Part shown: positions 56,295 through 64,000 of the stretch, piece after piece
Layout of the letters: each line of letters begins with the position of its first letter
How positions within the stretch are numbered: the stretch's first letter is position 1
NCBI RefSeq assembly: GCF_014133895.1
Contig: NC_050728.1
Coordinates: 1,240,001 to 1,304,000, forward strand
Direction of reading: 5' to 3'
DNA: 64,000 nt
DNA from: Torulaspora globosa
Taxonomy: Eukaryota; Ascomycota; Saccharomycetes; Saccharomycetales; Saccharomycetaceae
Notes under the pieces: model-generated
Told to the model about the DNA's origin: nothing
The model's input: only the letters and a program-made list of their open reading frames with translations
Database searches by the model: none
Program-made: the position numbers and the translations under genes

Positions 56295-57923
56295 TCATTG
56301 CCGCTTCTTAGTTGAAACCCTTGTCTTTTTGCTTGAAGTAAAGATTCCGAACAAAAAGGCCACTCCATAACAGCCTAGAGCACAGTAAAACACATTTCTT
56401 ATGGCTTCAGTTAATATGTGGGCTAGAGGCGAGTTAGGTCCATCGTAGTGCGATGTCCGGTATACAACAAGTTCTTCTATGGTGCTGAATGCCGGCAGCT
56501 CAATTTCGGAATGCCTGACTTGGTTTTTGATGGAAGTTATAAAGATCATAGTTCCCATATTACCGCCTAGCGAAAAGCCCATGGCATGCGAAAAAGAGTT
56601 GAGGGCTGTGACTTCAATGAACTTTTGGTTGTAATCGGGGTCCTCCAGTGGGATTTGTACTTGAGCGCTCAACAAGCTGGCCTGCAGGATACATCCAAAT
56701 GCCAAACCAGGCAGTATGGAATAACCAATCGACTCAGATAACGTAGAATAACCCGTCAGCATACATAACAAACCTGAACCTATTACACCACAGATCACAC
56801 CAAAGATCATGAACGGTTTAATTGTCCCATATTGAGCGTTCCAAACGCCCATTATCACGGCGGCTATACATGCCGGGATCGAGAACTCCCATAAATGTAT
56901 ACTAGCCAACATTGGCCCCTTGTTGTGAACCATTTGATAATATTGAACCAAGAATACCGATTGGAGACTATAGGCAAAGCAGCTAAACAATCCTGCGACT
57001 GAACTGGTCAATATTCCCCAATTCGATGCCGTAGTCCACAAAAGCAAGGGCTTCACTTCTACATTACTGAGACGTTTGTTCAAGTATGGTAAGAACTTGA
57101 AGTCGTATACGCAAAACAAAAGAAGTAGGACGGGAGTTAGAACAAAAAGTGTTATGACGGGCCCCGAAACCCACGGAAAAGCTGTTCCGCCAAATGACAG
57201 GGCCAGCATGAGAAGCATAAAACCAGCGGCGGAAAGCAGGACTCCGAGTATATCCAACTCAAAGACCAGTAGTTTCGCCATGCTCTTCCAGTAGTGCGCA
57301 GTAAACAATTCGCTGTAGTGCCAGCTCCAAACATATTTTAATGCTGCCTTCCATCTGGTGATGCTAGAGCGCTGATCATTGGGGTTGTATGCCAATTCGA
57401 GGAGGACAAAAGCCAGTGCACCAATAGGTAGATTAATGTAAAAGCACCAACGCCATGATACCCTCTCCGCGAAGGCACCGCCTATGAAGGGCCCAACACC
57501 CTCGGCTATCATGTAGGACACACTCAGCAAAGTGGCGATGATTCCTCGGTACTTTTCCACCACAATGGCAGTACCAATGACGAGCACTAGGGATTCAATC
57601 CCGCTCCCACCAAGCCCTGCGATAATCCTGCCCACAATGAGCATGTTCATCGAGTTGGATAGCGCTGATATCAGTGAACCAATCTCAAAAATCACTATCG
57701 AGTACATCAAACTCACCTTCAGCCCGAACATGGCAGCCAAACGGCCCCACAGCAGCATTGCAATCGCACTGGCAAGTGAGTAACCACCAACCAGCCAACC
57801 CACATCGGCAAAGTCATTAAACTTAACACCAATAGTGTCATACTGTGTCACGCAAATCACAATATCCAGCGCTGCCAAGAGCAGTATCAAGGCCAAGGAG
57901 AAGAGGGATAAAAACAATGTCAT
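56295..57923 (-). CDS. DHA2-type MFS multidrug/basic amino acid transporter
   Basis: This 542-residue membrane protein has about 14 hydrophobic segments. It has the family motif GRLAAMFGLKVSL (motif A, loop 2-3), LIVGRIIAGLGGSG (motif B) and GVGPFIGGAFA (motif C, the antiporter motif), then WRWCFYINLPIGAL, typical of DHA2 drug:proton antiporters. S. cerevisiae relatives are Sge1, Azr1 and the Vba vacuolar basic amino acid permeases; I cannot choose between them. The substrate is unknown. The start motif is already close to helix 1, so the usual hydrophilic N-terminus of Azr1 is missing. It is divergent from GTT1. Confidence 0.88.
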   Translation of the reverse strand: MTLFLSLFSLALILLLAALDIVICVTQYDTIGVKFNDFADVGWLVGGYSLASAIAMLLWGRLAAMFGLKVSLMYSIVIFEIGSLISALSNSMNMLIVGRIIAGLGGSGIESLVLVIGTAIVVEKYRGIIATLLSVSYMIAEGVGPFIGGAFAERVSWRWCFYINLPIGALAFVLLELAYNPNDQRSSITRWKAALKYVWSWHYSELFTAHYWKSMAKLLVFELDILGVLLSAAGFMLLMLALSFGGTAFPWVSGPVITLFVLTPVLLLLFCVYDFKFLPYLNKRLSNVEVKPLLLWTTASNWGILTSSVAGLFSCFAYSLQSVFLVQYYQMVHNKGPMLASIHLWEFSIPACIAAVIMGVWNAQYGTIKPFMIFGVICGVIGSGLLCMLTGYSTLSESIGYSILPGLAFGCILQASLLSAQVQIPLEDPDYNQKFIEVTALNSFSHAMGFSLGGNMGTMIFITSIKNQVRHSEIELPAFSTIEELVVYRTSHYDGPNSPLAHILTEAIRNVFYCALGCYGVAFLFGIFTSSKKTRVSTKKRQ

Positions 57924-58430
57924 CCCGCTCTTCTGCTGCTACTTCATTGCAACTCCATCCATATCTATAGGGGAATCGAGAGAAGCTCGGCTATTAACGT
58001 TGGGCAAGCACGCAATGTGTCCTATGAATCTGACATCCAACTAGTTGCATCTTTCTCCTGCCAAGCCTCTTTTCACTTTGTGGGTAAGCTAAAGGAACTT
58101 TCCATCATGATGAGTAACTTGTATAAGAGCCTCTCTCGTGAAAAAAGCAGGTTCTATGGCGTTTGAAACCCACTCAGCCATACATAATGCCGACACCAGG
58201 TCCTAATCTTGGCAACTCAGACATCATCGGTTCTTAGTAATCAGATTTCTTAATTCGGAATTTTTGAAGGCAACGACAGCCGTGAGAAGCCATTAGGCTG
58301 CACCGTCAAATGCTTAGCGTCTCGAGTTCTGACCAGCTCAGGATTATATAACTTAGGGCCCAGGGAATCCCTGGCGCTTTCTAAAATCGCGAAGAAGCGA
58401 CTACAAGGTTTAATTCGCCTTACCGTTGAG
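57924..58430. promoter_or_regulatory. Divergent promoter of DHA2 transporter/GTT1 with a Yap1-type site
   Basis: TTAGTAA at 58234-58240 fits the Yap1 response element TTA(G/C)TAA. It lies about 190 bp upstream of GTT1 and 310 bp from the transporter. Co-regulation of a drug exporter and a glutathione transferase by oxidative stress would be sensible but is inference. Confidence 0.45.
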
Positions 58431-59135
58431 ATGGCGCTTCCTTTGATTAGAGTTCACTGGCTGAACGACTCGAGAGCCTTCAGGGTTCTCTTCCTTCTTG
58501 AGCAATTGAAACTAGACTATGAGATCGTGAGTTACAGGAGAGATGAGGACTTTCGTGCGCCTGCGGAGTTGAAGAAAGTCCATCCGCTGGGCAGAGCTCC
58601 CTTGATTGAGCTGGAGGATCGCTCTACAGGGAAGAAGAAGGTGCTGGCTGAGTCCGGTTACATCTTTCAGTATATTTTGAGCCATTTCGACACTGATGGT
58701 GTGCTGAAGAATAATGACCCTGACATGGCGGAGAAGATTCAATACTATCTGTATTATGCCGAAGGGTCGCTTCACCCCCCTTTGACGGTGGAGTTTGTGC
58801 TTTTGATGGCCAGGAAGGCTCCTGTTCCGTTCCCAATTTCGTATTTGGTGGGCATGGTGACCCGTAAGATTAGCAGTAAGTATTCTGCGGGGGAGTTGAA
58901 GAATCAAATTGATTATGTAGAGGCCGAAATTGCCAAGAATCAGGGTTTCTTGGTTGGAGGAAAGCTCAGTGGAGCAGACATCTTGATTTCTTACCCTCTG
59001 ATGTCTGTTTTCGATCTAGGGCTTGCGCAGAAGAAAGACTATCCAAACATTAGTAAATTGCTGGACAATTTAAGCACTCTAGATTCCTATGCCTCTGCAA
59101 AGAAAAAGGATGAGTCTCTCGCTAGCGATGATTGA
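58431..59135 (+). CDS. GTT1: Glutathione S-transferase Gtt1
   Basis: This 234-residue protein has the same length and closely similar sequence to S. cerevisiae Gtt1 (YIR038C). It has a thioredoxin-fold domain (VHWLNDSRAFRVLFLLEQL, KKVHPLGRAPLIEL with the cis-Pro, and LAESGYIFQYIL with the Glu-Ser that bind the glutathione gamma-glutamyl group). An all-helical domain follows, ending with the conserved KLSGADILISYPL. Gtt1 is an ER-associated transferase and peroxidase. In S. cerevisiae it is induced in stress and at stationary phase. The location differs from S. cerevisiae. Confidence 0.94.
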   Translation: MALPLIRVHWLNDSRAFRVLFLLEQLKLDYEIVSYRRDEDFRAPAELKKVHPLGRAPLIELEDRSTGKKKVLAESGYIFQYILSHFDTDGVLKNNDPDMAEKIQYYLYYAEGSLHPPLTVEFVLLMARKAPVPFPISYLVGMVTRKISSKYSAGELKNQIDYVEAEIAKNQGFLVGGKLSGADILISYPLMSVFDLGLAQKKDYPNISKLLDNLSTLDSYASAKKKDESLASDD

Positions 59136-60302
59136 GACTTGCACTTGGTATTCATCTTACAGGACTGTTGGTTATTTGTTTGTTTGTTGCTGAATAAAAA
59201 GTCAATAATGAAACCATTATACTAAAGTACGTATAAGGAGGTAACATATTATGGTTGGATTTGACTAGTTAATCTTCAGAGCGTAATATACAATTCAATC
59301 TATCTCATTAAAATGAAGCTGCATTAGCTCGTTGTACTTAGCTTAGAGGGTGGAACAATTGCGATGCAGCACTACTTCTCGAAAGAACTGTATCTTTAAT
59401 AATTTGTATCATGTCTCCTATGAATGATATCCTCTCTACTGGCGGCTACTTGTTCTGGGGAACCGCGTAGACGAATGCAAGTATTGGGGGTCATTTTAAG
59501 TAGGAAATTAGAAAACGCCAGTCAGGCAATCCTCGAAAAGAGTTTGTCTATTTCAGTTCTACGTAGAGTGGAATAATTCATTCGCTAGGATCTCTAGTAT
59601 GCACGCCATCGATTGTATATTCAATCCTACAAGTGTCATTTAGGGCGACACCCATCCAGAGCAGTCAATGCGCTTTGAACACATTTAATATGGAAGCATC
59701 AAGAATAGCGACCAGTCTTTGACAGACAATACTGTTCCACAAGTGAAAGTGCGTAAGATGACGGAACAAAAATCCTTTTCCAATCTGTATGAGACTGCAT
59801 CAAGACTCTCTCAATGATGTTATATCTGAGGACGAGCCAAACGGAATCTCACGGTAAGATACTTTAATGGTCACGGCACTGTCCATCGAGCCAGATAACT
59901 GAAGCTGGGTTGTAAGCTTTCGGGGTTGCTGTGGGACATATCCTGGAAGACATCGTCTTCTGGGAAACTTTAAATTTGACAACTAAATGTGAAAAAGTCG
60001 GCAGCGGTACCCGGACTTAATGACCCTGGGTCGCTGTAGATGAATTTCCGTGTGATGGCGAATCTCAGAGAGAAGTTAAAGGTTCCACGAAGGTCGAGGA
60101 GTATTTCCAGTAGAATATCCCCTGAATTATGGTTCTAAACCCTCTTAAGGAGCAGTTTATTGTCCAAGGACATGTCTATGTCTTGTTGAACATCTGAAAT
60201 TGGCGACACTGATGGTTATGAGTACATTAAGGGGAAGCAATTGCTCCATGACCGAGCTGGAAAGCCATCCTTGAAGAGGCCAGAGAATACTCTACAACAA
60301 AC
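59136..60302. other. 1.17 kb gap between GTT1 and GRE2-like copy 2
   Basis: No convincing gene. A 60-codon minus-strand frame (59800-59982) begins at a non-ATG codon and is unrecognised. The last 75 bp (60228-60302) duplicate the promoter of copy 1, including AGGGG at 60230-60234, while the TATA-type sequence is altered (ACATTAA). Confidence 0.45.
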
Positions 60303-61328
60303 ATGACAGTTTTGGTTTCCGGTGCTACCGGCTTCGTTGCTCAATATATTATTAACGACTTGCTGAAGCAGAACTACAAGGTTATAGGTACCGTCAGGTC
60401 CCAAGAGACAGCTGATAAGCTAAAGAAGCTGTTCGGAAATAACCCCAATCTCGCTTTGGAGCTCGTGGCCGACATCGCTGCACCAAACGCCTTTGACAGC
60501 GTCTTCAAGAAATATGGATCAGACATCAAGGTTGTCTTGCATACGGCATCTCCCGTCTCAATTAACACAAGGGAATGCGAGAAGGATCTGCTAATTCCTG
60601 CCGTGAACGGTACCAAAAACATCCTGGAGGCGATCAAGAAGTATGCTGCCAAGTCTGTTGAACGAGTGGTGGTAACATCGTCGTGCGCTGCCGTGGTGGA
60701 CACTTCGAATCAAGGCGACGGGTCAGTCGTCTACACCGAAGAGTCATGGAACCCTGCAACCTGGGAAATCTGTCAGGTGAACGGTATAAGTGCGTATTGT
60801 GGTTCGAAGAAGCTGGCAGAAGCGGCTGCTTGGGACTTTGTGCGCGAGAACAGAAACGCTGTGAAGTTCCAGTTGAGCACTGTGAATCCGATCTACGTTT
60901 TCGGACCGCAACTTTTCGATGAAGACGTTAAGGATCGTTTGAGCTCATCCTGCGAGCTAATCAATGCGTTGCTTCGCGGCAAGCCAGAAGCCCAGTACCT
61001 GCAGGGGATGCGCGGCAACTATATTGACGTGAGGGATGTCTCGAGGGCCCATCTAGCAGCCTTCCAAAAGGAGCAAGCCATTGGGAAAAGACTGATTCTG
61101 TCCAACGGCCCATTTACGTATCAAAATTTGGAGGATGACTTTCCCCAACTGAAGGGTAAAATCCTGGTTGGCAACCCTGGATCAGGTAAAGACATCCACA
61201 AGACCATGCCCACCATCGATAACACCAAGACTAGAGAAATACTTGGTTATCCTTTTAAATCATTGAAGGAAACCGTTGATGACACGGCTGCGCAAATCTT
61301 GAAGAAGGATGGGAAGTTGTGGGCTTGA
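60303..61328 (+). CDS. Gre2-like NADPH-dependent carbonyl reductase, copy 2
   Basis: This 341-residue extended SDR is paralogous to the gene at 53475. The cofactor loop SGATGFVAQYIINDLL, VVVTSSCAAVVD and YCGSKK (Tyr165, Lys169) are intact. Compared with copy 1, four residues (IVNE) are missing before DFPQLKGK. Changes cluster around the likely substrate pocket (ASPVSINTREC against ASPFFVNSTEY; RGNYIDVRDV against RAFYIDVRDV), suggesting different carbonyl substrates, which is inference. Orientation is the same as copy 1, with 5.8 kb and three genes between. Confidence 0.92.
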   Translation: MTVLVSGATGFVAQYIINDLLKQNYKVIGTVRSQETADKLKKLFGNNPNLALELVADIAAPNAFDSVFKKYGSDIKVVLHTASPVSINTRECEKDLLIPAVNGTKNILEAIKKYAAKSVERVVVTSSCAAVVDTSNQGDGSVVYTEESWNPATWEICQVNGISAYCGSKKLAEAAAWDFVRENRNAVKFQLSTVNPIYVFGPQLFDEDVKDRLSSSCELINALLRGKPEAQYLQGMRGNYIDVRDVSRAHLAAFQKEQAIGKRLILSNGPFTYQNLEDDFPQLKGKILVGNPGSGKDIHKTMPTIDNTKTREILGYPFKSLKETVDDTAAQILKKDGKLWA

Positions 61329-62194
61329 CGTAGGAGCCTATGAGTGCGCGCGGAAGTCGGCACGACAATTAAATGGCTACGAAATATTTCAATGTCATAC
61401 ACATAGCAACAGTGATATAGTTCGTGAATTTTTTGTCTGAATTATTGCGTGCAGTTGAACACTAGTCGATGACTATTCGTCGAGTAATACCAAGATCTCG
61501 GGTGCTAGGCGGGATGCCTATCGCTTTGAAACCGCCATGTTCCCATATAGTGCTTTAACTTGTAGCTAGCACCTTCAACTTCCGGATCTGCAGTGAAGCA
61601 CCGCAACTCGATCGGTGGTGGAATCAGCTTAGTTATGTTTTCTCAATGATCTATCGAGCCTTCTCGTTCGAACATCGGCCAATGACAAGTTTCAACCTTC
61701 TGGATTGAAGGACTTGTTTGACAGGTAGACTACGCCTAGCGTGCGCCCGCCATAAGCTTTGAGTTGCCAGGCTCAGTCAGCGTTTCAGCATTTACTTCCG
61801 TGGAAGAATATCAACATCCAAGCGATTTCAAGGGGGGCTTGGCAAACTCGACCTACCAGAAATACACTGTCACGGGTTGGTCGATTGGCGAGGTATTAGG
61901 AGCTTGTTGTGAGCGAATAACTGAACAGTTCCACGGTACGACTACTTAGGGGTTTTTGACGCATGTAGAAGTTAACTCAGGAAAGAGTGAGCAGAGGCTA
62001 GCAGTAACTGAATGTTCCACGGAGAGAGGTCAATCGAGTCTCTTAGTAAGCGAAGTTCGTGGATATCTAACCCTTAGGGAGTTTTGGAGAATGTGCTTTG
62101 GTGAGAATCATATAAAAAGGATACGTCTCGTCTGTCAGTGGTAGTTGGGCTAGTTGGAGAGATAACTATCTAATTACTACCGAACTATATCATC
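61329..62194. promoter_or_regulatory. 866 bp gap, promoter of AAD-like gene with a Yap1-type site
   Basis: No gene is seen; two roughly 60-codon frames (61764-61949, 61956-62144) match nothing I know. TTAGTAAG at 62043-62050 is an exact Yap1 response element about 145 bp before the ATG, and ATATAAAA near 62109 is a plausible TATA box. In S. cerevisiae some AAD genes are Yap1 targets. Confidence 0.5.
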
Positions 62195-63337
62195 ATGTCT
62201 GATTTGTTTGCACCTGCACCTGAACCTCCTACCGAGTTGGGCCGCTTGAACCTTTTATCGAAAACCGCTGGTATCAAAGTTTCTCCTTTGGTCCTTGGAG
62301 CTATGTCGATTGGGCAAGCATGGTCTGAGGCTTTGGGATCAATGGACAAGGAGAGTAGCTTCAAATTGCTTGACGCATACTACGAAGCGGGAGGGAACTT
62401 TATCGACACGGCGAACAACTACCAGAATGAAGAGTCCGAAGCTTGGCTTGGCGAATGGATGGAGTCTAGGAAAGTTCGCGACCAGCTGGTGATCGCTACA
62501 AAGTTTACAACCGATTACAAATCCTACGAAGTGGGCAAAGGCAGGAGTGCGAATTTTTGTGGAAACAATAGGCGCAGTCTACACGTAAGTGTGCGCGACT
62601 CTCTGAAGAAGCTGAAGACGGACTGGATCGATATCTTGTATGTTCACTGGTGGGACCATATGACTTCGATAGAGGAGTTGATGGATAGCTTGCACGTTCT
62701 GGTGCAGCAGGGTAAAGTGTTGTACCTAGGGGCTTCTGACACACCAGCATGGGTCGTGTCTGCCGCTAACTATTACGCTGTGTCGCATGGTAAGACGCCC
62801 TTCAGTGTTTATCAGGGAAGATGGAATGTGATGCTCAGAGATTTCGAAAGGGAGATTCTCCCAATGGCCAGGCATTTTGGTATGGCGCTTGTGCCCTGGG
62901 ATGTTCTTGGTGGGGGAAGGTTCCAGACCAAAGAATCTATCGAGAAGCGTAAAGACCGTGGAGAGAAATTGCGGTCGTTTGTTCAGCCTCCTGAGCAGAC
63001 TGAGCAGGAAGTGAAGATCAGTTCCGCTTTGGAAAATGTTGCCAAAGAGCATGGCACGCATTCCATCACAGCCATTGCGCTTGCGTATGTCAGGTCCAAG
63101 GGAACTAACGTCTTCCCGCTTGTGGGAGGCAGAAAGGTTGAGCATTTGAAAGATAACATTGCCGCTTTGTCGATCAAGCTGACTCCAGAGCAAGTCAGCT
63201 ACCTCGAGAGTGTTGTACCCTTTGATATCGGGTTCCCAAACAATTTTGTCGGCGAGGATCCAGCGATTTCCGGCAAGCTTCCCTTTGCCTCGGCCGCTTC
63301 TTACAAGCTAAACTTTGATTCTTTGCAGTTCAAATGA
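62195..63337 (+). CDS. Aryl-alcohol dehydrogenase (AAD family aldo-keto reductase)
   Basis: This is a full-length 380-residue protein close to S. cerevisiae Aad14/Aad3/Aad4 (376 residues): [20 protein letters not shown] at the start, then the AKR catalytic tetrad segments [13 protein letters not shown] (Asp and Tyr, about 70-77), [10 protein letters not shown] (Lys, about 103) and LYVHWWDH (His, about 152). It then has [20 protein letters not shown] and the cofactor-binding [13 protein letters not shown]. It likely interconverts aromatic aldehydes and alcohols with NADP(H). Most S. cerevisiae AAD genes are subtelomeric and several are broken; this one has no stops or frameshifts. Confidence 0.93.
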   Translation: MSDLFAPAPEPPTELGRLNLLSKTAGIKVSPLVLGAMSIGQAWSEALGSMDKESSFKLLDAYYEAGGNFIDTANNYQNEESEAWLGEWMESRKVRDQLVIATKFTTDYKSYEVGKGRSANFCGNNRRSLHVSVRDSLKKLKTDWIDILYVHWWDHMTSIEELMDSLHVLVQQGKVLYLGASDTPAWVVSAANYYAVSHGKTPFSVYQGRWNVMLRDFEREILPMARHFGMALVPWDVLGGGRFQTKESIEKRKDRGEKLRSFVQPPEQTEQEVKISSALENVAKEHGTHSITAIALAYVRSKGTNVFPLVGGRKVEHLKDNIAALSIKLTPEQVSYLESVVPFDIGFPNNFVGEDPAISGKLPFASAASYKLNFDSLQFK

Positions 63338-64000
63338 TTGAAGCACGACGCAGATTTCTCATGTAAGTAGTAAGTAAACCATACAGGGCGGATTGAAAAG
63401 CGGAAGAGTTAACCTACAAGTGTGCTGGGGCTTCCGGGAGTTTTTTAGGATAAAGATCTTGCGGCGTTACTCGCGCTGTCTCGTTTTTAAGTTTTGATCT
63501 ACATCAGGTATTTTGGTTGTGGAGGCCCTTCAATTTAAAGCGTAGAAAGACAACCAGCCAAATATGCTACTAACATGGAGATCTTGTATTTACAGCAAAT
63601 AGAACTCCTCTAAGTAGCGATACTAGACGTACCACAGAAACACTCTTCAAGGTGCTCAGATAGCGCCACTGGTATTTATGTTTAGGCATATCGATCGTCA
63701 AGAGGCCAATGCATGGTGGCGAGTTTAAGAAATATGCCTACTGGTATACATTTTGCTCTAATTGAAAGCAAATTCGCCAGTCCTGTGTATAATATCTTTC
63801 AGCCAGTTTTTTCAAAAAACGATTGGAATTTACCAGGGTTTCCCAATTCCGTAGATGGATCGCTCCCAAAATGGACTGTTGTTCCGGACCTGTATTTCAT
63901 CTCCCTTGAAAGCGTACGCTCTTCCGTAAAGGGATCTCGATGAACCCGTAATTTTGTGGGTGTCCCATACGATCGAAGTCTGAAGCACCCACGACCTGTA
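63338..64000. other. Right-edge region with an unidentified, possibly broken frame
   Basis: An ATG at 63713 opens 76 codons (MVASLRNMPTGIHFALIESK and onward) to a TGA at 63941. The same frame then stays open to the window end (TRNFVGVPYDRSLKHPRP). This could be the start of a decayed gene continuing to the right, a small gene, or chance. I do not recognise the protein. Nothing else is seen in 63338-63712. Confidence 0.25.

Noticed and set aside
1..64000. tRNA genes
   Set aside because: I scanned for B-box GGTTCGANNCC with a matching A-box. The hits (for example near 43372 and 52437) lie inside clear coding regions without a cloverleaf. A tRNA search program would be decisive.
1..64000. Centromere, Ty/LTR or CRISPR array
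   Set aside because: No CDEI-AT-rich-CDEIII arrangement, no paired TG...CA long repeats and no regularly spaced identical repeats were seen.

Overview
This window is nuclear DNA from a budding yeast of the family Saccharomycetaceae, most likely a lineage that never had the whole-genome duplication (for example the Torulaspora, Zygotorulaspora, Zygosaccharomyces or Lachancea group). Nearly every gene in the first 53 kb has a recognisable Saccharomyces cerevisiae counterpart. These counterparts come alternately from the left arm of S. cerevisiae chromosome VI and the YLR060-080 part of chromosome XII, which are the two halves of one ancestral segment. The five introns found are short and carry exact TACTAAC branch points.

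Positions 1-22,550 hold MIL1 (partial, runs off the left edge), RPL22, BMT6, MOB2, RPO41, TUB2, PER33, YPT1, SND2, ACT1, a YFL040W-like transporter, SPC3 and PET309. RPL22, MOB2, TUB2 and ACT1 have their first coding exons upstream of the long open frame; I placed these from splice signals and protein conservation. A 1.9 kb gap between ACT1 and the transporter carries only a possible decayed reading frame.

Positions 22,550-25,460 are the most unusual stretch. A 2.9 kb gap between PET309 and FYV7, which are near neighbours in yeast, holds a truncated short-chain dehydrogenase relic and a broken gene of the HO/WHO/VDE family of intein-derived LAGLIDADG homing endonucleases. The endonuclease core is open with both LAGLIDADG helices intact, but the N-terminal intein-like part has several in-frame stops and one frameshift.

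Positions 25,460-53,150 return to dense housekeeping genes: FYV7, MEF1, FET5, XYL2, RGR1, LAM6 (single ancestor of LAM5/LAM6), RFU1, OTU1, BUD20, RPL10, SEC53, FMP32, FMP25, BOS1 (intron directly after its ATG), SIC1, RGD2, a small Rdx/selenoprotein-W-like gene, EMP47 (single ancestor of EMP46/EMP47) and SWP82. Convergent pairs are often less than 80 bp apart.

Positions 53,150-64,000 change character. Genes are sparser and belong to stress and detoxification families: two GRE2-like reductases that share a duplicated promoter, a YML131W-like reductase, a DHA2 drug antiporter, GTT1 glutathione transferase and an AAD-type aryl-alcohol dehydrogenase. They are separated by 0.4-1.2 kb non-coding gaps with degenerate tandem repeats and Yap1-type sites. 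This looks like a subtelomere-proximal accessory region serving carbonyl and oxidative stress, although no telomere repeat is present.

I found no tRNA, rRNA, CRISPR array, centromere or intact transposon. Several upstream in-frame extensions begin at non-ATG codons, so starts were moved to the first ATG that fits the family.
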